This document shows, one piece after another, positions 1 to 5,437 of a stretch of 5,437 bases of DNA (its first letter is position 1; the number at the start of each line of letters is the position of its first letter). The notes under the pieces were generated by a model that saw only the letters and a program-made list of their open reading frames with translations, had not been told where the DNA came from and ran no database searches. Position numbers and translations under genes: made by a program. Origin of the DNA: Bacteroidaceae bacterium (lineage in GTDB: Bacteria > Bacteroidota > Bacteroidia > Bacteroidales > Bacteroidaceae); contig JABUUG010000102.1 in NCBI GenBank assembly GCA_021443285.1, positions 3,449 through 8,885 on the forward strand, given 5' to 3'.

Positions 1-2517
1 GTGCTCGGCTACACGCTGAGCGGCGACTTCGACGAGGCGACGATGCCCGACAATATGCGCGCATGGCTTCAGGGCTATGCCGACCAGATCAGCGCGATGA
101 ACGCCGATGAGCGCGCTTTGGGCTATGACCCGGCAGACATAGACGGCGGCACTCCGGCACGGAGCTATTCGCCGCTGATGAAATCTGTCGCCACTCACGA
201 TGCAGTGACTCCGTTTATCACAACAAAATGGAACCAGCGTAACCCGTATAATGACAACTGTCCAATGCCATCCGCAGGAGCAGAGGATGAATGTGTGACG
301 GGATGCGTTGCCACAGCAATGGCGCAAATCATGAACTATTACAAGTATCCAGAAAACTTCCCTGCGATGGACGCTTATACGACTGGTTCCGGAATCAATG
401 TACCCGCTCTTTCTGGAATAACTGGCTTCCCATGGAGCAGTCTGAAGAACACCTATGGAAGTGGTGAGACTGACCATGATGTCGCAGACCTGATGCGCTA
501 TTGCGGCCAGAGCGTCAAGATGAACTATACGGCGAACAGCTCGTCGGCTAATATTTCTGCTTCCGCCGTTGCGTGGAAAACACTTTTTGGATATAAGTCT
601 GCGAGCAGTGTCAATCGCTCACAGTATTCCTCAAAGGGTTGGGACGAACTGATTTACGACGAACTGAAGAACAGCCGCCCCGTGCTTTATGCCGGTCAGT
701 CGTCGGGTGGCGGCCATGCCTTTGTGTGCGACGGCTATGACGGCGACGGCTATTATCATATCAACTGGGGATGGGGCGGCTATCAGGACGGCTACTTCAT
801 GCTGTCTGCCATGAATCCCGCCGGCGGCGGCATTGGCGCAAGCTCCACATCCGACGGATACAACTTCGGGCAGGAAGCTGTGATAAACATAAAGACAAAC
901 GAGGAGACACCAGAAATCATCAAGACGAACATTTATGCTCTCTCTTACGATAATGTCAATTCTGAATTCAGCGTCAGCTATCATAACAAAACGGGAGCAA
1001 CTTACAGTTTTGATTTCGGATTTGGTTATCTGGAAGGAAGCGGTGTAAAATATTGCGTTAAAGTAATGGAGAATTACTCACTTCCTAACAACTACTATAC
1101 CACATACAGTATTCCATTGGCTTACTTTAATGGAATGGATGATGGTATATACAGGGTTGTACCCATTAGTAAGAAAAACGGCACAACAGAATGGTATAAC
1201 TGCTACAACAATGATGAGTACTACGCTGAAATATCCGTATCTGGCGGAGTTGCCTCTTTTGGCGCAATGCACCCGATAGAGGATTATACCGCATCCATCA
1301 ATGAGCCGAGCGGAACGCTGTACGAGAAATCACCGAATAAGATATCCGTAACATTCACGAACAACAGCCCCGATGTCTTTGAGAAACAGTTCAGACTCTA
1401 CTATACTGTTGGAGGTACAACATACAGCACAACCTCTTTGGGTGGCGTAAGCGTAGATGCGGGTAAGACAGAGACTGTAGAGTTTGATTTCAATCCTCAG
1501 CATGGCGCAGGCACCTACAATGTGCAAATAAAGGACTACAGCAGCACGAGCATTGTATATTGCAGCAAGGAGAACCTCACGGTAGAGGCACTGCCTTCGG
1601 GAGACTACAAGAACACTGTGTCGAATCCCCGCTTTGTCGGAGGTGTGTCGCCCCGCTTCGAGGTGGAAATAAGGAATGACAACGATTTTGAACAACCGGC
1701 AAGAGCGGCGAAAGTAGCGTTCTACTATACAAACAAGGATCTGGCTCCAGGCTCCTACTATCCGAAGACCGCAGATTTCAATATCGCAGAAATCCCCGCC
1801 GGCGGAAAAATCACGGCGACATACAGTTTGTCCGGCATCATGCATTCAGACTGGACAGAGATAGGCGTTAATACGGGTTATCATATTATGTATTTGTACG
1901 ACAATGGCCAGAACGCCTGGGATTCCTTCGACATAAGCAGTACCCCGGCGGTAACCCTCTATGCCGCACAGGTGTCAAGCTTCGGCTATGCCACTTATGC
2001 AAAGGATGTGGCGCTCGACTTCTCCGATTGTGAGGGTCTTACAGCATACACAGGCACCCTGAAGACGGAAGGCAGCTCACAGGTGCTGCAGATGACGGAG
2101 CAGACACAGGTGCCGGCAAACACGGGCTTGGTGCTGAAGGGAACACCTCACGTTACCTATGCCGCAAAGAAGATAGACAGTGCGCCGACCATTACGGGCA
2201 ACGACCTTACGGCTGTTACGTCGGATGCAACCGTTGGTGCAAACTCCGTACTCGTACTGGCAAGTGTCGGCGGCGAGGTCGGCTTCTACAACTATACCGG
2301 AACAGCAATAGCTGCCGGCCATGCGTATCTGTCGAAGTCGAAGATTTCCTCTGCAAGGCCTGTCCGCATAGACTGGGAAGGCGGCACGACAGCCATAGGC
2401 ACTGTCCACGAGACAGCCGCGACACCGACAGCCACATTCAACATCGCCGGTCAGCGGGTCGCTGAGAGCTACAAGGGAATAGTAATAAAGAACGGCAGGA
2501 AATACCTGCAAAAATAA
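1..2517 (+). CDS. C10 family (streptopain/SpeB-like) secreted cysteine peptidase, 5'-truncated
   Basis: This is a papain-fold cysteine endopeptidase, probably exported and made as a zymogen. The gene runs in from outside the window. The GTG at base 1 is almost certainly internal, because residues 1-35 read like the end of a C10 propeptide and no signal peptide is present. Visible active-site elements are KWNQ (oxyanion Gln79), TGCVATA with nucleophile Cys102, GGHAFVCDGY with His239, and INWGWGG with Asn255-Trp256. These match the Cys, His, Asn and Trp of streptopain. After residue 300 come beta-rich segments: about 305-425 and 430-530 (Ig/CARDB-like), then 535-650. A module at about 655-795 (SSFGYATY, VPANTGLVLKG, AYLSK) recurs, from memory, in many Prevotella secreted proteins. 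The tail FNIAGQRV...YKGIVIKNGRKYL resembles Bacteroidetes C-terminal sorting tails of the type IX kind. The secretion route is inferred. The stop is TAA and the 3' end is intact. Confidence 0.93.
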   Translation: MLGYTLSGDFDEATMPDNMRAWLQGYADQISAMNADERALGYDPADIDGGTPARSYSPLMKSVATHDAVTPFITTKWNQRNPYNDNCPMPSAGAEDECVTGCVATAMAQIMNYYKYPENFPAMDAYTTGSGINVPALSGITGFPWSSLKNTYGSGETDHDVADLMRYCGQSVKMNYTANSSSANISASAVAWKTLFGYKSASSVNRSQYSSKGWDELIYDELKNSRPVLYAGQSSGGGHAFVCDGYDGDGYYHINWGWGGYQDGYFMLSAMNPAGGGIGASSTSDGYNFGQEAVINIKTNEETPEIIKTNIYALSYDNVNSEFSVSYHNKTGATYSFDFGFGYLEGSGVKYCVKVMENYSLPNNYYTTYSIPLAYFNGMDDGIYRVVPISKKNGTTEWYNCYNNDEYYAEISVSGGVASFGAMHPIEDYTASINEPSGTLYEKSPNKISVTFTNNSPDVFEKQFRLYYTVGGTTYSTTSLGGVSVDAGKTETVEFDFNPQHGAGTYNVQIKDYSSTSIVYCSKENLTVEALPSGDYKNTVSNPRFVGGVSPRFEVEIRNDNDFEQPARAAKVAFYYTNKDLAPGSYYPKTADFNIAEIPAGGKITATYSLSGIMHSDWTEIGVNTGYHIMYLYDNGQNAWDSFDISSTPAVTLYAAQVSSFGYATYAKDVALDFSDCEGLTAYTGTLKTEGSSQVLQMTEQTQVPANTGLVLKGTPHVTYAAKKIDSAPTITGNDLTAVTSDATVGANSVLVLASVGGEVGFYNYTGTAIAAGHAYLSKSKISSARPVRIDWEGGTTAIGTVHETAATPTATFNIAGQRVAESYKGIVIKNGRKYLQK

Positions 2518-2524
2518 TTGAGCC

Positions 2525-2677
2525 ATGAAAAAATATATAAGACCAGAAATGAATATCATCCTCCTGAATGTTGAACACATGATTCTCGCCGGTTCAGAAA
2601 AGTTTTCGGTGAATCCCGACAAGAATACGCCCACTTATGGCTCAGCTCCTGACGGCGATGAGGCAGTAGGATTCTAA
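2525..2677 (+). CDS. Small 50-residue Bacteroidales peptide downstream of the C10 peptidase
   Basis: An intact ATG-to-TAA reading frame of 50 codons starts 7 bp after the peptidase stop, close enough for co-transcription and possible translational coupling. The product begins MKKYIRPEMNIILLNVEHM, then ILAGS at residues 20-24, then a polar Gly/Pro/Asp-rich tail ending DEAVGF. The pattern MKKYI-x-PE, a short aliphatic stretch, Glu-x-Met and an LAGS/AAS-like motif followed by a variable tail is one I recall from many unannotated short Bacteroidales proteins. Its function is unknown to me. The hydrophobic stretch (about residues 11-16) is too short for a normal signal peptide or membrane span. 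One possibility is a peptidase-linked partner, because C10 peptidases in other bacteria are sometimes encoded beside inhibitors. However, known staphostatin-type inhibitors are about twice this length and no resemblance is visible. A processed leader-plus-cargo peptide is another possibility. Confidence 0.72.
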   Translation: MKKYIRPEMNIILLNVEHMILAGSEKFSVNPDKNTPTYGSAPDGDEAVGF

Positions 2678-2709
2678 GATTATCGGGAAGTAACACTCAG
2701 GACTGTGCT

Positions 2710-3483
2710 GTGGCGGTATATCTGAAGACAGAAGACGAGATAGAGCTGATGCGGGAGTCTAACCGTTTGGTCGCTAAGACTCTCGCGGAGCTGTCCGGCT
2801 GGATAAGACCCGGCATAAGCACCCTGCAGCTGAACAACATCGCCGACGAGTTCATACGCGACCACGGCGCAACGCCCGCATTCCTCGGCTTCCACAACCC
2901 TTACGGTTCGCCCTTCCCGGGCAGTATATGCACCTCCGTGAACGACTGCGTGGTGCATGGCGTACCCTCCGCCAGCCAGATACTGAAAGACGGCGACATC
3001 GTGTCCGTAGATTGCGGCACGGTGCTCAACGGCTACTGCGGCGACGCCGCCTACACCTATTGCGTGGGAGAGGTGGACAGCAGGGTGAAAGCCCTGCTCA
3101 CCACTACCGAAAGGGCGCTCTATGAGGCCATCAGCATCGCCGTCACCGGCACACGGTTGGGCGACATAGGCCACTGCATACAGACCTGCTGCGAGAGGAA
3201 GGGCTACGGCGTGGTAAGGGAACTATCCGGCCACGGCATAGGCCGCGCCATGCACGAAGACCCGCAGGTGGACAACTACGGCAGACGCCACAGCGGACTG
3301 CTCCTGCAGGAGGGCATGTGCCTCGCCATAGAGCCTATGGCAACACTCGGCAGGCGGGACATCTTCCTCAGCTCTTCCGACCGCTGGGCGGTACACACCA
3401 AGGACGGAAAGCCCGCCGCACACTTTGAACACACCATAGTCGTGAGGCGCGGCAGGGCGGAAATACTGTCTGTCAGGGAGTAA
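2710..3483 (+). CDS. map: Type I methionine aminopeptidase
   Basis: This cytosolic metallo-aminopeptidase removes the initiator methionine from nascent proteins. The 257-residue product spans the whole family. Family metal ligands are all visible: Asp101 (SVDCG), Asp112 (CGDAAY), His175 (SGHGIG), Glu208 (AIEPM) and Glu240 (HFEHT). The substrate-site His83 is in VVHGVP. No N-terminal zinc-finger or SH3-binding extension is present. The GTG at 2710 is chosen because it gives MAVYLKTEDEIELMRESN, which matches the usual start of the family, whereas the next ATG (2749) would remove it. The gene lies 32 bp after the small peptide gene with no visible terminator. The sampled GC content (about 63% at 3001-3060) is higher than in the lipoprotein gene that follows. 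In Bacteroidetes the housekeeping map gene is usually inside the ribosomal-protein operon next to secY and infA, so this stand-alone gene may be a second copy. That is an inference. Confidence 0.95.
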   Translation: MAVYLKTEDEIELMRESNRLVAKTLAELSGWIRPGISTLQLNNIADEFIRDHGATPAFLGFHNPYGSPFPGSICTSVNDCVVHGVPSASQILKDGDIVSVDCGTVLNGYCGDAAYTYCVGEVDSRVKALLTTTERALYEAISIAVTGTRLGDIGHCIQTCCERKGYGVVRELSGHGIGRAMHEDPQVDNYGRRHSGLLLQEGMCLAIEPMATLGRRDIFLSSSDRWAVHTKDGKPAAHFEHTIVVRRGRAEILSVRE

Positions 3484-3529
3484 CGGAGGACTAAAATACT
3501 CCCAAAAGCCAAAAAACCGCCGAAATTGC

Positions 3530-3559
3530 TTGCAGTAATTCTAATTATTCATACCTTTG
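3530..3559 (+). promoter_or_regulatory. Candidate Bacteroidetes sigma-ABfr-type promoter for the lipoprotein gene
   Basis: The gap between map and the lipoprotein gene contains TACCTTTG at 3552-3559, an exact match to the Bacteroidetes -7 consensus TAnnTTTG. A TTGC at 3530-3533, 18 bp upstream, is a plausible though imperfect -33 element (consensus TTTG). Transcription would then start near 3565, giving an untranslated leader of about 40 nt. The leader ends in an A/T-rich stretch (TTATAAAAAATA, 3590-3601) just before the ATG at 3605, as is usual for Bacteroidetes genes without a Shine-Dalgarno site. The remainder of the 121-bp gap (3484-3604) shows no gene and no convincing terminator for map. 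Confidence 0.6.
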
Positions 3560-3604
3560 ACCCCGAATTTGTGTTTTTTGGACAATAATTTATAAAAAAT
3601 ACTC

Positions 3605-4423
3605 ATGAAAAAATCAATTCTTTGCTTGGGCGCGCTCTGCATCGCCGCCCTTTCTTTCACCTCTTGTAACTCTGCAAAACAGAAGCAGGCTGCCGAAGAG
3701 GAATCAGTGAAACTGGCTGACTCAATCAGAGATCAGGCTCTCGTGCTCTACGACGAAATCACAGCAGAAAAGACCACACTCATGCAGGACGTTGTCGTGC
3801 TGCCAGAGGGCGTGAAGGTCATCGAGCCTAAGTTCTTCATCCCGATAGAGCGTGCAGAGAAGGCACAGACAGACACAGAGAAGTCGGCACTCCTCGGTAT
3901 GTATGCCACAGACCAGGCATATAACGAGAACTCTTACGGCAGCGCCATCAAATATGACGAGCGCGAGGCTGTGATAAAGAAGCTCGCCACCGACCTCAAC
4001 TTCGAGATTCCTTCAACAGAGGAGGTTGACAGCGGCATCCACAAGAGTATTTCTGCCGAAATGCTCAGGGAAAGCCTCAACTCTCCAAACGCCGACAAGG
4101 CTGTCATGGCCATCGTTTACTCTGCCGTAGAGGCTACCCTCAACCGTCAGGCCATCTATGAGTCAGTGAACGGATATGTTGACAACATCGACCTCGCAAA
4201 GCATGCCAAGAAGGGAATACCCACCATGCAGAAGACTGCAAAGCTCATCTCCCTCCTCTCTCCGTTCTATGAGACACTCAGCCCACTGCAGATGCTTGTA
4301 CACAAGCTCTCCAAGGTTACTGACGCTGAGGAAGACAGCAACGAGTATCTTGACGCAATCATCGAGTTCGACAACTATGTGAAGGAACTCCGCGCAAAGA
4401 TTACTACGGAGGTGAACCAGTAA
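3605..4423 (+). CDS. Uncharacterised helical lipoprotein
   Basis: The protein has 272 residues. It begins with a lipoprotein signal: two lysines, the hydrophobic stretch ILCLGALCIAALSF (residues 5-18) and a lipobox ending FTSC, so Cys21 should be lipidated. The first mature residues (NSAKQKQ) lack the acidic run typical of Bacteroidetes surface-export signals, so a periplasm-facing location is the better guess. The mature part is rich in Glu, Lys, Ala and Leu and looks almost wholly helical, with no catalytic motif that I can see. Residues 92-135, including SALLGMYATDQAY and KKLATDLNF, resemble from memory a Bacteroidetes family of unknown-function lipoproteins with the pattern EKALNLGxYGADLxY; this link is tentative. 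It has its own promoter candidate upstream and a strong terminator 36 bp downstream, so it is probably expressed alone. The start is the ATG directly preceding the signal peptide. Confidence 0.88.
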   Translation: MKKSILCLGALCIAALSFTSCNSAKQKQAAEEESVKLADSIRDQALVLYDEITAEKTTLMQDVVVLPEGVKVIEPKFFIPIERAEKAQTDTEKSALLGMYATDQAYNENSYGSAIKYDEREAVIKKLATDLNFEIPSTEEVDSGIHKSISAEMLRESLNSPNADKAVMAIVYSAVEATLNRQAIYESVNGYVDNIDLAKHAKKGIPTMQKTAKLISLLSPFYETLSPLQMLVHKLSKVTDAEEDSNEYLDAIIEFDNYVKELRAKITTEVNQ

Positions 4424-4459
4424 GCGGAAACTTTTTTAATTTGTGATATATGTTAGTAA

Positions 4460-4498
4460 GGGGGCCGTACCACAAACAATGGTGCGGCTCCCTTTTTT
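4460..4498 (+). terminator. Strong intrinsic terminator after the lipoprotein gene
   Basis: A 13-position stem pairs 4460-4472 (GGGGGCCGTACCA) with 4480-4492 (TGGTGCGGCTCCC). Eleven pairs are Watson-Crick and two are G-U, with a 7-nt loop (CAAACAA). It is followed directly by six T residues (4493-4498). Two A residues at 4458-4459 can extend the stem into the T tract. The opposite strand has no T run after the hairpin, so it acts in the + direction only. It lies 36 bp after the lipoprotein stop and 17 bp before the phosphoesterase start. Confidence 0.93.
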
Positions 4499-4515
4499 AG
4501 TATTGTAGAAATATC

Positions 4516-5019
4516 ATGAAGACAATAGGCATAATAAGCGATACCCACTCGTTCTGGGACGACCGCTACCTGAAACATTTCGAGCCATGCGACGAGATAT
4601 GGCACGCCGGCGATATATGCAGTGTGGAGCTGATAGAGCGGCTGAACGAGTTCCGGCCCGTGCGGGCGGTGTGCGGCAACTGCGACGGAGGACTCCTGCG
4701 CACGATGTATCCCGAAGTGCTGCGCTGGAAATGCGAGGAGGTGGATGTGCTCATGAAGCATATCGGCGGCTACCCCGGCAGATACGACCCGTCGATAGCA
4801 CGGAAGATTTACGCCAACCCGCCGAGACTGTTCATAAGCGGCCACTCCCACATACTGAAAGTGCAGTTCGACAAGCAGCTGAACATGCTCCACATAAACC
4901 CCGGTGCGGCAGGCATTCAGGGATGGCAGGTGGAACGCACGCTGGTAAGGCTTAAGATAGAAGGCACGGAGTTCAAGGACTGCGAGGTGGTGACGCTGGG
5001 AAAGAAAGACAGCCTTTAG
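4516..5019 (+). CDS. YfcE/MJ0936-type metallophosphoesterase
   Basis: This is a compact calcineurin-like phosphoesterase of 167 residues, expected to be cytosolic because it lacks a signal peptide. The dinuclear metal-site motifs appear in family order: SDTH (Asp9, His11), HAGD (Asp33), GNCDG (Asn55), MKHIGGYPG (His82) and GHSH (His110, His112), followed by the INPGAAG loop (127-133). Relatives such as E. coli YfcE hydrolyse artificial phosphodiesters, and the physiological substrate is usually unknown, so no specific substrate is claimed here. The length is normal for the family and nothing appears missing. The ATG at 4516 gives MKTIGIISDTH, the standard family start. The gene begins 17 bp after the terminator of the lipoprotein gene. 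The short gap contains only a one-mismatch -7-like TAGTATTG (4498-4505), so its promoter is not clear. No terminator is obvious downstream unless the 5102-5229 palindromes serve that role. Confidence 0.94.
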   Translation: MKTIGIISDTHSFWDDRYLKHFEPCDEIWHAGDICSVELIERLNEFRPVRAVCGNCDGGLLRTMYPEVLRWKCEEVDVLMKHIGGYPGRYDPSIARKIYANPPRLFISGHSHILKVQFDKQLNMLHINPGAAGIQGWQVERTLVRLKIEGTEFKDCEVVTLGKKDSL

Positions 5020-5114
5020 GCTGCGTTCAACAAATGGGATAAAGGAAGCTAAAGGAGGTTATGCAGCTTCGCATAGGATGTTAAAGGACGTATATATGTC
5101 ACTTACGCCAGTAC

Positions 5115-5170
5115 TTTATGCCCAAGTACTGCAGTATTCATATAGGAGTACTCCAGTACTTGGGCATGAA
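5115..5170. repeat. Long imperfect hairpin inside the AGTACT array
   Basis: Arms 5115-5139 and 5146-5170 pair over 25 positions around a 6-nt loop (5140-5145). The core is a perfect 14-bp match, ATGCCCAAGTACTG (5118-5131) with CAGTACTTGGGCAT (5154-5167). There is one C-C mismatch (5132/5153), then seven more pairs including a G-U, and three outer pairs including another G-U. It competes with the outer arm pairing 5102-5122/5209-5229, because both use 5115-5122. Confidence 0.88.
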
Positions 5171-5188
5171 TTACTGCAGTACTTATAA

Positions 5189-5208
5189 TGAAGTACTCGA
5201 GTACTTCA
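5189..5208. repeat. Perfect 20-bp palindrome
   Basis: The core GAAGTACTCGAGTACTTC (5190-5207) is a perfect palindrome, extended by a T/A pair at 5189 and 5208 to 20 bp. It is the fourth and most symmetrical dyad of the array. It is also flanked by the inverted pair CAGTACTT (5177-5184) and AAGTACTG (5215-5222), so it can form the tip of a second, right-hand hairpin. Perfect symmetry of this length suits a dimeric DNA-binding protein, but no such protein is encoded in the window. Confidence 0.92.
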
Positions 5209-5437
5209 GGCATAAAGTACTGGCGCAAGCCATATCCTTGAGCCATGAGCGGCAATAATTCGTGAAATTTCGGTTGATTCGGTGGTCATGATATACAAAG
5301 GAGGGTCAGGGTGTTGGGGCATTTCGCCTCTACTGTATTTTGTCGTTTCAGGTTATCACCGATTTGAGCGAATTGAAAGAATTGGGTGGATTAATCTGTA
5401 AAACGCACTGTTTTGCTGTTTTTTACTCGGTTTCAAC

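Larger units (their letters stand above)
5102..5229. repeat. Periodic AGTACT dyad array bounded by 21-bp inverted repeats
   Basis: Eight exact AGTACT hexamers start at 5110, 5125, 5147, 5155, 5178, 5192, 5200 and 5216. Two degenerate copies fill the gaps (AGTATT at 5133, ATTACT at 5170). The successive spacings are 15, 8, 14, 8, 15, 8, 14, 8 and 16 bp. The inner eight form four 16-bp dyads with consensus AAGTACT-NN-AGTACTT, starting at 5124, 5146, 5169 and 5191, thus 22, 23 and 22 bp apart, or about two helical turns. The outer arms 5102-5122 and 5209-5229 are inverted repeats matching at 20 of 21 positions, with 17 consecutive matches (CGCCAGTACTTTATGCC and its complement). A looser tandem repeat of about 45 bp is also visible (5125-5169 against 5170-5214). 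The role is unknown. Confidence 0.93.
5020..5437. other. 418-bp stretch without a convincing gene
   Basis: No recognised protein or RNA gene was found here on either strand. From 5020 to 5101 there are three AAAGGA repeats (5041, 5051, 5083), a 6-bp inverted repeat GAAGCT/AGCTTC (5045-5050 and 5065-5070) and a competing small hairpin TATGC-AGCTTC-GCATA (5060-5075). From 5102 to 5229 lies the AGTACT palindrome array described separately. From 5230 to 5437 I see no clear promoter, strong terminator or long frame. The only frame of note is a 37-codon ATG frame (5288-5401) with no recognisable features. A T-rich segment with a weak hairpin is at 5400-5424. This part may be the upstream region of a gene outside the window. 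Confidence 0.7.

Noticed and set aside
2077..2634. A 185-codon open frame on the minus strand across the end of the peptidase gene
   Set aside because: It overlaps the well-supported plus-strand peptidase and small-peptide genes, its product is rich in Cys and Arg with no recognisable domain, and it looks like an antisense shadow of the coding strand.
2680..3174. A 164-codon open frame on the minus strand over map
   Set aside because: The plus strand here encodes a complete methionine aminopeptidase with all its metal ligands. The antisense frame has no family features.
4498..4505. TAGTATTG as a -7 promoter element for the phosphoesterase gene
   Set aside because: It has one mismatch to TAnnTTTG, overlaps the terminator T tract, lacks a TTTG at the right distance upstream, and would place the transcript start only a few bases before the ATG.
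4453..4893. A 146-codon minus-strand frame over the phosphoesterase
   Set aside because: It runs through the strong terminator hairpin and lies antisense to a phosphoesterase with intact motifs, so it is a shadow frame.
5102..5229. CRISPR array
   Set aside because: The repeated units are short palindromes with 6-10 bp between dyads, and the intervening bases are themselves related. There are no spacer-length unique sequences and no cas genes.
5288..5401. A 37-codon ATG frame beginning MIYKGGSGCWG
   Set aside because: It has no recognised motif, no clear promoter or start signal, and is short enough to arise by chance in 400 bp of non-coding DNA.
5400..5424. Possible terminator: AAAACGCA pairing with TGC-T-GTTTT, followed by T residues
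   Set aside because: The stem is mostly A-T pairs with a bulged T, and most of the T tract is consumed in the stem. It is too weak to call.

Overview
The window looks like a chromosomal segment from a Bacteroidales bacterium of the Prevotella/Segatella type. The evidence is a C10 cysteine peptidase with the C-terminal modules typical of Prevotella secreted proteins, a Bacteroidetes-style lipoprotein signal, a Bacteroidetes promoter motif (TAnnTTTG) and A/T-rich gene starts without clear Shine-Dalgarno sites. This placement rests on remembered family features; no search was run. All recognised genes are on the + strand.

Left part (1-3483): a 5'-truncated gene for a large secreted streptopain-like (C10) peptidase, followed 7 bp later by an intact 50-codon gene for a small Bacteroidales-type peptide, then 32 bp later by a type I methionine aminopeptidase that starts at GTG. 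No terminator is visible between the three, so they may be co-transcribed, although the aminopeptidase is a cytosolic housekeeping-type enzyme with no obvious link to the peptidase. Middle part (3484-4498): a 121-bp gap with a good Bacteroidetes promoter candidate, an uncharacterised 272-residue helical lipoprotein, and a strong intrinsic terminator. Together these make a self-contained single-gene unit. Right part (4516-5019): a compact YfcE-type metallophosphoesterase with a complete set of metal ligands.

The last 418 bp (5020-5437) carry no convincing gene. They hold the most striking structure of the window: a 128-bp element (5102-5229) built from ten AGTACT-type hexamers, eight of them exact. 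Eight of the ten form four 16-bp dyads (consensus AAGTACT-NN-AGTACTT) spaced 22, 23 and 22 bp apart. The whole array is bounded by near-perfect 21-bp inverted repeats and can fold in more than one way. It could be a protein-binding array, a replication or partition site, a mobile palindromic element or a structured RNA. The sequence alone does not decide between these.
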